A model generated the notes under the pieces. The model worked only from the letters and a program-made list of their open reading frames with translations, did no database searches and was not told the DNA's origin. The position numbers and the translations under genes were made by a program. Shown here piece after piece: positions 1-4,559 of a stretch of DNA of 5,663 nucleotides. Source of the stretch: Acidobacteriaceae bacterium (GTDB lineage Bacteria > Acidobacteriota > Terriglobia > Terriglobales > SbA1); contig JAFAGX010000662.1 of assembly GCA_019237515.1 (NCBI GenBank), forward strand, positions 1-5,663, in the 5' to 3' direction. Positions within the stretch are counted from its first letter, which is position 1; the number at the start of each line of letters is the position of its first letter.

Positions 1-33
1 CTTCTTACCCACATATCCCACAATGCCGCACAT
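1..33 (-). CDS. glmS: Glutamine--fructose-6-phosphate aminotransferase (isomerizing), N-terminal fragment
   Basis: Only the first 11 codons are inside the window; the rest lies beyond base 1. They read MCGIVGYVGKK, the typical GlmS start. Cys2 of the gene product becomes the N-terminal nucleophile of the class II glutaminase domain once Met1 is removed. GlmS makes glucosamine-6-phosphate from fructose-6-phosphate and glutamine in the cytoplasm, the first committed step towards UDP-GlcNAc for peptidoglycan and lipopolysaccharide. The start is well supported: AGGAG (complement of 43-47) lies 9 nt before the ATG. The gene follows purS on the same strand after 63 bp. The alternatives are other Ntn-type amidotransferases: PurF usually reads CGIxGI after a propeptide, and asparagine synthase usually reads MCGIAG. 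The GYVGKK continuation favours GlmS. With so few residues the call rests on the motif alone. Confidence 0.78.
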   Translation of the reverse strand, partial: MCGIVGYVGKK

Positions 34-42
34 GGCTATTTA

Positions 43-47
43 CTCCT
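43..47 (-). promoter_or_regulatory. Shine-Dalgarno site of glmS
   Basis: AGGAG on the minus strand, 9 nt upstream of the ATG at 33-31. It is the clearest ribosome binding site of the minus-strand cluster and fixes the glmS start. Confidence 0.75.
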
Positions 48-96
48 GATCTCGGCGGGGGACCGAATAATTCTAGATATATCGACTCGCGAAGGT

Positions 97-342
97 TTAA
101 TTCTCGAGCGTAACGCGAAATTCCTCGATGACGGGGTTAGTGAGGACTTCATGGGCAATGCGCCCCACTTCCGCTTCTGCCTCTTCCCGGCTCAAACCAC
201 CATCGAGGCTGATCTCAAAATATTTGCCCTGGCGCACTTCCTCCAAACCTTTGTAGCCCATCTTTTTGAGCGCATCGAAAATCGTTTTTCCCTGGGGATC
301 GAGCACGCTCTTCTTCAGCGAAACGTAAACGTATGCTTTCAT
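97..342 (-). CDS. purS: Phosphoribosylformylglycinamidine synthase subunit PurS
   Basis: An 81-residue protein of the usual PurS length (about 80-85 aa). The N-terminal part reads AYVYVSLKKSVLDPQGK, the first beta strand and turn of PurS, followed by the conserved pattern of a GYKGLEEVRQGKYFEI segment. PurS is the small subunit of the multi-protein FGAM synthase (PurS-PurQ-small PurL). It dimerises and bridges the PurQ glutaminase to PurL, helping ammonia transfer in the fourth step of de novo purine synthesis in the cytoplasm. In many genomes purQ follows purS directly; here glmS, another glutamine amidotransferase gene, follows instead, so purQ and purL must lie elsewhere. The ATG at 342-340 has no Shine-Dalgarno sequence (a run of C lies just before it), but a TATAAT hexamer sits 14 nt upstream, which would give a very short leader. 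The upstream 80-aa gene ends 56 bp before it and may be co-transcribed. Confidence 0.93.
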   Translation of the reverse strand: MKAYVYVSLKKSVLDPQGKTIFDALKKMGYKGLEEVRQGKYFEISLDGGLSREEAEAEVGRIAHEVLTNPVIEEFRVTLEN

Positions 343-356
343 GGGGGATAGGATTC

Positions 357-362
357 ATTATA
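357..362 (-). promoter_or_regulatory. Possible -10 element of a purS promoter
   Basis: A perfect TATAAT on the minus strand, 14 nt before the purS ATG. Transcription would start only about 8 nt before the start codon. No convincing -35 hexamer lies 16-18 bp further up (TAGGCC at 17 bp), so this is a weak call. A GGCCTAGGCC palindrome at 380-389 occupies the -35 region. Confidence 0.3.
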
Positions 363-398
363 CCTGCAAGGCAAAGGAGGGCCTAGGCCACTAAAGGC

Positions 399-641
399 TT
401 AGCACAGCCGAGCTATCTGGGCGTTTAAATCTGCCAAAGCTCGCTCCAACACGTCGCGATGTCGAGGATTGGAGGTTCTTTCTAAACGCTCCAGCACCTG
501 AGACCGGGCTAACATCAGAGTGTCCCTACTATGCTGTTTCGCCTTCTCTTCTGCAGTCAGCGGTGGCGCTGGCTTTGCCGTGGCTCGGTTAGCCTCGGAC
601 TGCTGCTCCTCTACGGATTTGCTTTCCCATCCTCGCGCCAT
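399..641 (-). CDS. Small conserved-looking hypothetical protein (80 aa)
   Basis: I do not recognise a characterised family. The protein is cytoplasmic by appearance, with no signal peptide or membrane segment. Residues 1-13 read MARGWESKSVEEQ, followed by a low-complexity A/P/T/K-rich linker (about 18-30) and a charged helical half (about 31-78). The latter, including LERLERTSNPRHRDVLERAL, could form a two-helix hairpin broken at the SNP turn. The last residue is Cys80. I remember similar small proteins beginning MARGWESK in acidobacterial genomes, but I cannot verify this here. It lies 56 bp upstream of purS on the same strand, which suggests co-transcription. No good Shine-Dalgarno precedes the ATG at 641-639 (the nearest purine run, GAGGG, is about 18 nt away). 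The frame stays open upstream to about 791 but holds no ATG, GTG or TTG, so this ATG is the only ordinary start. Confidence 0.7.
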   Translation of the reverse strand: MARGWESKSVEEQQSEANRATAKPAPPLTAEEKAKQHSRDTLMLARSQVLERLERTSNPRHRDVLERALADLNAQIARLC

Positions 642-774
642 CTTGTCATGATAGCCCGAACCCTCTTCAAGGCGGAATTTGAGGATGGAATTCCCAGCAT
701 GGGAACAAACGATGACAAATGTAAAGAAACCAAACAGGTCAAAGAAATTAATCTCACCGAAGCAAACAAAAGTG

Positions 775-802
775 TTGCTTAAAAAGTTCCTTCACCTATA
801 AT
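775..802 (+). promoter_or_regulatory. Sigma-70-like promoter, probably of the sigma-54 activator gene
   Basis: TTGCTT (775-780), a 16-bp spacer, then a perfect TATAAT (797-802). The -35 matches consensus at three of six bases. Transcription would begin near 809-812, leaving a leader of roughly 255 nt before the ATG at 1067. The nested stem at 811-870 starts almost exactly at this predicted start point. Confidence 0.45.
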
Positions 803-810
803 TTCGCTGT

Positions 811-870
811 CACGGAAAGGTTTGCGCGAGGGGGAGCAGTGCCTTTCGGGCTCGTTTGCAAATGTCCGTG
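811..870 (+). promoter_or_regulatory. Nested stem at the 5' end of the activator leader; candidate structured RNA
   Basis: Three co-linear pairings are visible: CACGGA (811-816) with TCCGTG (865-870), TTTGC (821-825) with GCAAA (858-862), and CGAG (827-830) with CTCG (851-854). They are separated by a 4x2 internal loop and a 1x3 internal loop (G826 against 855-857) and closed by a 20-nt purine-rich apical loop (831-850). That is 15 perfect pairs in 60 nt. No U-tract follows, so it is not an ordinary terminator. It matches no riboswitch class I know. It could be a leader stabiliser, a protein site or a ligand-sensing element; its function is unknown. Confidence 0.4.
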
Positions 871-907
871 TCAGCCACTTCGCGACCATGGGGCTCTTTT
901 GGTTATC

Positions 908-932
908 ACGTGTGGGCTGCTCAGCCTCACGT
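908..932. repeat. Strong dyad upstream of the activator gene
   Basis: ACGTG (908-912) and GGCTG (915-919) are mirrored by CAGCC (922-926) and CACGT (928-932), with only CT at the centre. Spacers of 2 and 1 nt separate the inner and outer arms. As DNA it could bind a dimeric regulator, for example the activator itself for autoregulation. As RNA the 2-nt centre would have to open into a larger loop. It does not resemble the dyad at 3070-3087. Confidence 0.45.
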
Positions 933-972
933 CATGCCAGCTCTCCTTGTGGTGTGCCTAGGCGTCCTCTTA

Positions 973-985
973 CAGAATCATTCTG
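973..985. repeat. 13-bp perfect palindrome CAGAAT-C-ATTCTG
   Basis: Two 6-bp arms around a single central C, 82 bp before the activator's start codon. The size and symmetry suit a dimeric helix-turn-helix protein. No partner copy was found in the window. Confidence 0.35.
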
Positions 986-1033
986 ATTTGATCCTTGGCT
1001 CGAAAAAAATTGATTCGACAAATCCCCCGGGCG

Positions 1034-1066
1034 GAGTTCTCCATCCTCGTCTGCCAGGAGAAGCTC
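1034..1066 (+). promoter_or_regulatory. Hairpin covering the Shine-Dalgarno site of the activator gene
   Basis: GAGTTCTCC (1034-1042) pairs with GGAGAA (1057-1062) and CTC (1064-1066), leaving G1063 bulged and a 14-nt loop. The 3' strand contains the Shine-Dalgarno AGGAG (1056-1060) nearly completely and stops right at the ATG at 1067. In the folded state ribosome access would be blocked, so translation may be regulated. Confidence 0.45.
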
Positions 1067-3040
1067 ATGCAGTTTGTTTGTAGAGCCGAAGACTCGGAAA
1101 ATTCGGGGTTCTCCTCTGCCAACCAATCTCCAATTGCGCCTGAGTTGATGCGCAAGATGCTGGATGCTCCCAATGTAGGTTTTGCCATTTGGGATGAGCA
1201 TCTGCATTGCGTATATATCAACAATGCGCTAGCGCAAATGAATCGATTGCCCACCGCGGCGCACTATGGCAAGACAGTCCGCGAAATCCTTGGGGATGCC
1301 GCACCCACAATCGAAGCCACGCTACGCCAAGTGCTCGCGATGGGAGAGTCGGTTTCCAATCTTGAGCTCGTGGCGGCACTTCCGAACAGGAGCGACCCTG
1401 GGCATTGGATCTCCAATTTTTTCCCGATCGCTGAAGAGGAAGGAAAAACGACGCGGGTCGGTGTTGTGGTGATGGAACTTGGTCCGGCAACGTATCCACC
1501 GCCGGGCAGGGAGCTAGGCTCTGAAGCGGAAGCTGACAGTCGGGATATCTTTCTGCAGTTCAGCGCGGCAATGACCTCTGCACTGGAAGAAGCGGAAGTC
1601 ATTGCAGTGATCTCTGATTTTGTGAAAAAGATTCTTCCGCATGATTTCAGCGGCATGACGCTATATGACCGAACTGTTCGCCATCTTCGGGTGCACGATT
1701 TTACGTCGCTTCCCGGGCAGGAAGCCCGAAGTGGTGAAATTGTGCCGGATCACGAATCGGCATACGGGCCCACATTTCTACATGGCGAGGTCAAGATTCA
1801 CAACTCTGCTGACTTGGCGTCCGGAGCTTCGGCATTTCTGATGAGATTGTCAGAATCGGGGATAAAGTCGGTTTGCCTGCTCCCTTTAATTTCAAGAAAG
1901 GGCACTGTGGGCACGTTGAATCTGGGGTGGAACCAAGAGAATGCCTTTGATGCTCATGAACTTCCGTTTTTGAAACAGGTAGCGGCCCAGGTGGCGCTCT
2001 CAATTGACAGCGCGGCCGCTCATCGTGAAATTCGAGAACTGACGCAACGGTTGGATAAACAAAATATTTATCTGCAGAATGAAGTCCGCTCTGCCCGCGA
2101 ATTCGACGAAATTGTCGGAGAAAGTCCCGCCCTGCAACGAGTTTTGAGCAACGTACAAATCGTTGCACCGAGCGATGCAACAGTGTTGATCCTGGGAGAA
2201 ACGGGGACCGGTAAGGAGTTAATCGCGCATGCGACTCACCGCCTGAGTACCCGGAAAAACGGCAATTTCATAAAGCTGAACTGCGCAGCCATCCCTACAG
2301 GGCTGCTGGAAAGTGAACTGTTTGGTCACGAAAAGGGCGCCTTCACCGGGGCTATTACCCAAAAGGTCGGCCGGATCGAGTTGGCCGATAAAGGGACACT
2401 CTTCCTTGATGAAGTCGGCGAGATTCCTTTGGAGCTCCAACCCAAACTTTTGCGAGTTCTGCAAGATCAGGAGTTCGAGCGCCTGGGTAGTTCGCGCACG
2501 ATCAAAGTGGACATCCGCCTGATTGCCGCTACGAATCGTGATCTGGCTAAGAGCGTGAGCACCCACGAGTTCCGCAGTGATTTATTTTACCGGCTGCATG
2601 TGTTCCCGGTGCAGCTCCCATCTCTGCGAGACCGCGAAAGAGATATACCTCTGTTAGTCCGTTACTTTGTCCAAAAGTTTGCGAGCCGGATGAACAAGCA
2701 AATCGATACGATCCCGGAAGAGGCAATGCGTGCGTTGCAAAGCTGGATATGGCCAGGCAATGTAAGGGAGCTGGAAAACCTCATCGAGCGTTCCGTTATC
2801 CTCACCCAAGGGACGACGCTGAGCGTGCCTATCGCGGAGCTACGGAGCGAGATGCAGAATGCTCCCCAAAATTCGACTCTGGAGAGCCTTGAGCGTGAAC
2901 ATATTGTTCGCGTGCTTCGCGAAACTGGCGGAGTCATTGCAGGCATGCACGGCGCGGCTGCGCGCCTGGGAATGAAAAGAACCACTTTGCAATCCCGCAT
3001 GCAAAAGCTCGGGATCACACGGGAAGACTACCAAAATTAA
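1067..3040 (+). CDS. Sigma-54-dependent transcriptional activator, PAS-GAF-AAA+-HTH (FhlA-like)
   Basis: A 657-residue bacterial enhancer-binding protein. It would use ATP to open promoter complexes of sigma-54 RNA polymerase. Order: short N-terminal tail (1-24), PAS-like domain (about 25-138), GAF domain (about 158-315), helical coiled-coil linker (about 315-345), AAA+ core (about 345-580) and a Fis-type DNA-binding helix-turn-helix (about 605-652). Visible motifs: Walker A GETGTGKE (377-384), sigma-54 contact loop GAFTGA (424-429), Walker B GTLFLDE (443-449), and WPGNVRELEN near the end of the core. All key motifs are intact. The core is strikingly like E. coli FhlA (LFGHE.GAFTGA, ELQPKLLRVLQ, RLGS, FRSDLFYRL). 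There is no receiver domain, so it should sense a ligand or redox state directly rather than a kinase signal. I chose ATG 1067 because AGGAG lies 6 nt upstream; the frame extends back to a TTG at 995 without a ribosome site. The downstream gene carries a sigma-54 promoter and is the likely target. Confidence 0.93.
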   Translation: MQFVCRAEDSENSGFSSANQSPIAPELMRKMLDAPNVGFAIWDEHLHCVYINNALAQMNRLPTAAHYGKTVREILGDAAPTIEATLRQVLAMGESVSNLELVAALPNRSDPGHWISNFFPIAEEEGKTTRVGVVVMELGPATYPPPGRELGSEAEADSRDIFLQFSAAMTSALEEAEVIAVISDFVKKILPHDFSGMTLYDRTVRHLRVHDFTSLPGQEARSGEIVPDHESAYGPTFLHGEVKIHNSADLASGASAFLMRLSESGIKSVCLLPLISRKGTVGTLNLGWNQENAFDAHELPFLKQVAAQVALSIDSAAAHREIRELTQRLDKQNIYLQNEVRSAREFDEIVGESPALQRVLSNVQIVAPSDATVLILGETGTGKELIAHATHRLSTRKNGNFIKLNCAAIPTGLLESELFGHEKGAFTGAITQKVGRIELADKGTLFLDEVGEIPLELQPKLLRVLQDQEFERLGSSRTIKVDIRLIAATNRDLAKSVSTHEFRSDLFYRLHVFPVQLPSLRDRERDIPLLVRYFVQKFASRMNKQIDTIPEEAMRALQSWIWPGNVRELENLIERSVILTQGTTLSVPIAELRSEMQNAPQNSTLESLEREHIVRVLRETGGVIAGMHGAAARLGMKRTTLQSRMQKLGITREDYQN

Positions 3041-3052
3041 ATTTCTGTTCTG

Positions 3053-3095
3053 ACGGCCCAAGATGCCCTGTGCCGATTTCTCGGCACGCTGCCGT
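3053..3095. repeat. Nested inverted repeats; candidate enhancer (UAS) of the sigma-54 promoter
   Basis: The core is GTGCCGA-TTTC-TCGGCAC (3070-3087), 7-bp perfect arms around 4 nt. It is flanked by a second pair, ACGGC (3053-3057) and GCCGT (3091-3095). The core centre is about 106 bp upstream of the -24 element at 3184, roughly -131 from the expected transcription start, the usual distance for an enhancer-binding-protein site. It could instead be an RNA hairpin ending the activator transcript, since it lies just after the stop at 3040, but there is no U-tract. Confidence 0.45.
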
Positions 3096-3183
3096 AAAGT
3101 CGTCATTTTCGATCCCCAACCTGAAGTTTGGGTTGCACCAGTTTCGCTATTATTTCCCATAACTTGCGATCCTTGTTCCGCTT

Positions 3184-3199
3184 TGGTACTGAGCTTGCG
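3184..3199 (+). promoter_or_regulatory. Sigma-54 (-24/-12) promoter of the Crp/Fnr-type gene
   Basis: TGGTAC (3184-3189), 5 nt, TTGCG (3195-3199). This matches 9 of the 11 fixed positions of TGGCAC-N5-TTGCW and keeps the essential GG and GC exactly 10 bp apart. Transcription should start near 3210, about 75 nt before the first ATG of the next gene. Its position directly downstream of a gene for a complete sigma-54 activator strengthens the call. Confidence 0.65.
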
Positions 3200-3225
3200 A
3201 CGGTGTAAGTTTCTTCCTAATTTCG

Positions 3226-3238
3226 GAGCCTTCGGCTC
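3226..3238 (+). other. Small leader hairpin
   Basis: GAGCC (3226-3230), a TTC loop and GGCTC (3234-3238). It lies within the predicted 5' leader of the Crp/Fnr-type transcript. No U-run follows directly, so it is more likely a stabilising stem than a terminator. Confidence 0.25.
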
Positions 3239-3284
3239 ACATCTGTGTTTCGCCCAGTGCCCCGTTGCTGATGACTAGTAACTC

Positions 3285-4472
3285 ATGAGTACGACAAGCT
3301 ATGAGCGTTTGAATTCGCTGGCATCAGTGCCTGAGGGGAGAGACCCTACTCCGCGGCCTTCGGAGGCAAGGTCCACAATACGACTGCGAGAACGCAGAGA
3401 AGAGTTTGTTGGGCTGTCTGCGGGAACGACTCAAGACCGCAGCCGATCGCGCCTTCCGGTTCAAAATTCGAGTTCGTCAGATGCATACAGCGGCCCCAAA
3501 ATGGATCCGCTGGATCTCTTCCACCTTGCTTCCAGGTGGCACCTGGAAAGAGACCCCTCGGCAGGCTGGGAACTCGTAGCTCTTCTTCGTTGCTCCGACC
3601 ATGATACGCGCGCGTCTGCTGCCGAATTGCTGGCAAGGACCGAACATGGTCGAGTGCTGAAGCGCGATCTGCGCCGAGCAAAGGCGAGACTTCGCCGGGA
3701 AGTGACCTCGTATGCTGGGGATGACGGTTGCGAATGCGAAGAGCCGGGCCAGGCTAGTGGACCATACGGCATGGAAATAGTCGAGAATTGCCTTGCCTGC
3801 GGACTTCGCAAGAACGGATGGTTCTGTGCTCTGTCTGATGATGGATTGCGATCGGTAGGCGAGGCGAGTCATATCACAACGTATCCCTGTGGAGCGATGC
3901 TGTTCGTCGAAGGTCAAGAGCCACGCGGCGTGTACGTCCTGTGTTCCGGGAAGGCTAAGTTGTCCACAACCTCGCGGGAAGGCAAGGTACTCATATTGAG
4001 GATTGCGGAACCCGGTGAGGTTTTGGGTCTGAGCGCGGGAATCTCGGGCCAGCCTTTTGAACTCACTGCAGAAACCACGGAACCGTGTCAGGTAAATTTC
4101 ATCGAACGGGCCGCGTTGATCGAGCGAATTCAAAGGAGCGGTGAACTGGGACTGCACTCTTCACGGGCGCTGAGCCAGGAGTTCCAGTCTGCATACCGCG
4201 ACATCCATGACCTGATTCTGGCTCGCTCCTCGGCGGGCAAACTCGCTCGTTTGCTACTTTCCTGGCTGCCCCACCGGCAACAGTCGACCCAATCGGGGGA
4301 GATCCGAGTTCGTGCCGCTCTGACGCATGAAGAAATGGCGCAAATGATTGGCTCGTCGCGCGAGACCGTTACCCGCTTGATCGGCGACCTAAAGAAAAAA
4401 GATTTGATCCGCCTCGACGGTTGCACGCTCGTGATCCAGGATCGCCTGGCGTTGGAAGCGCTGGCATCGTAG
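3285..4472 (+). CDS. Crp/Fnr-family transcriptional regulator with a 162-residue N-terminal extension
   Basis: A 395-residue frame. Residues 163-395 (233 aa, normal length for the family) form a Crp/Fnr protein. The cyclic-nucleotide-binding-like beta roll spans about 185-275, with TYPCGAMLFVEGQEPRGVYVL at its start; a dimerisation helix spans about 283-325. The C-terminal winged helix-turn-helix spans about 338-395, with the recognition segment SSRETVTR. R359, E360 and R364 match the CRP residues that read TGTGA half-sites. Cysteines 169, 172 and 181 (CX2CX8C) and C268 in ETTEPCQVNF resemble the FNR iron-sulfur set C20, C23, C29 and C122. Residues 73-140 look like a HEAT-type helical unit (RWHLERDPSAGWELVALLR, then DTRASAAELLAR); residues 1-72 look disordered. 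Start uncertain: ATG 3285 follows an in-frame stop at 3279, and neither it nor the ATGs at 3501 or 3771 has a good Shine-Dalgarno. The sigma-54 promoter 75 nt before 3285 slightly favours the long form. A strong terminator follows. Confidence 0.85.
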   Translation: MSTTSYERLNSLASVPEGRDPTPRPSEARSTIRLRERREEFVGLSAGTTQDRSRSRLPVQNSSSSDAYSGPKMDPLDLFHLASRWHLERDPSAGWELVALLRCSDHDTRASAAELLARTEHGRVLKRDLRRAKARLRREVTSYAGDDGCECEEPGQASGPYGMEIVENCLACGLRKNGWFCALSDDGLRSVGEASHITTYPCGAMLFVEGQEPRGVYVLCSGKAKLSTTSREGKVLILRIAEPGEVLGLSAGISGQPFELTAETTEPCQVNFIERAALIERIQRSGELGLHSSRALSQEFQSAYRDIHDLILARSSAGKLARLLLSWLPHRQQSTQSGEIRVRAALTHEEMAQMIGSSRETVTRLIGDLKKKDLIRLDGCTLVIQDRLALEALAS

Positions 4473-4502
4473 GTGATGTTGTTCGTCCCCCTGGGAAGAA
4501 AG

Positions 4503-4536
4503 CGGCCGGAAACTCCTCCTCCGGCCGTTTTCGTTT
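4503..4536 (+). terminator. Rho-independent terminator between convergent genes
   Basis: CGGCCGGA (4503-4510) pairs perfectly with TCCGGCCG (4520-4527) around a 9-nt loop, followed by TTTTCGTTT. It starts 31 nt after the stop of the Crp/Fnr-type gene. On the other strand the same stem is followed by CTTTCTTCC and may also stop the incoming TonB-receptor transcript, so it is probably bidirectional but stronger for the plus strand. Confidence 0.85.
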
Positions 4537-4559
4537 GTGGCCAATGCTAGTGACATGGG

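Larger units (their letters stand above)
642..1066. other. Divergent intergenic region, 425 bp, rich in dyads, no gene seen
   Basis: This gap separates the minus-strand 80-aa gene from the plus-strand sigma-54 activator. I find no tRNA and no convincing small gene. It holds a plus-strand promoter (775-802), a nested stem (811-870), a strong dyad (908-932), a 13-bp palindrome (973-985), a weaker repeat TCGAA/TTCGA (1000-1018) and a hairpin over the activator's ribosome binding site (1034-1066). No GG-N10-GC pair in plausible sigma-54 context was found here, so the activator gene is probably read by a sigma-70 type polymerase. A promoter for the 80-aa gene must also be here, but I cannot place it. 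Confidence 0.6.

Noticed and set aside
648..782. Possible small plus-strand protein beginning MIARTLFKAEF or, from 699, MGTNDDKCKETK
   Set aside because: The hydrophilic end looks mildly protein-like, but neither ATG has a well-spaced Shine-Dalgarno, no promoter is evident, and the frame runs back antisense into the 80-aa gene.
814..827. GG-N10-GC upstream of the activator gene as a sigma-54 promoter
   Set aside because: The flanks (CGGAAA and TGCGC) do not fit TGGCAC and TTGCW; the pair falls inside the nested stem and is probably chance.
995..1066. TTG start at 995 giving a 681-aa activator
   Set aside because: No Shine-Dalgarno before 995, whereas ATG 1067 has AGGAG at 6 nt; the extra 24 residues do not look like a PAS-protein start.
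3053..3095. Rho-independent terminator of the activator gene
   Set aside because: The hairpin is strong but followed by GCCGTAAAG with no U-tract; its distance to the sigma-54 promoter fits an enhancer better, although an RNA role cannot be excluded.
3133..3148. TTGCAC-N5-TCGCT as a second sigma-54 promoter
   Set aside because: The essential GG of the -24 element is TG and the -12 is also mismatched; the site at 3184-3199 is much better.
3477..4157. 226-aa minus-strand frame
   Set aside because: Antisense shadow of the Crp/Fnr-type gene; composition is random-like and no motif is seen.
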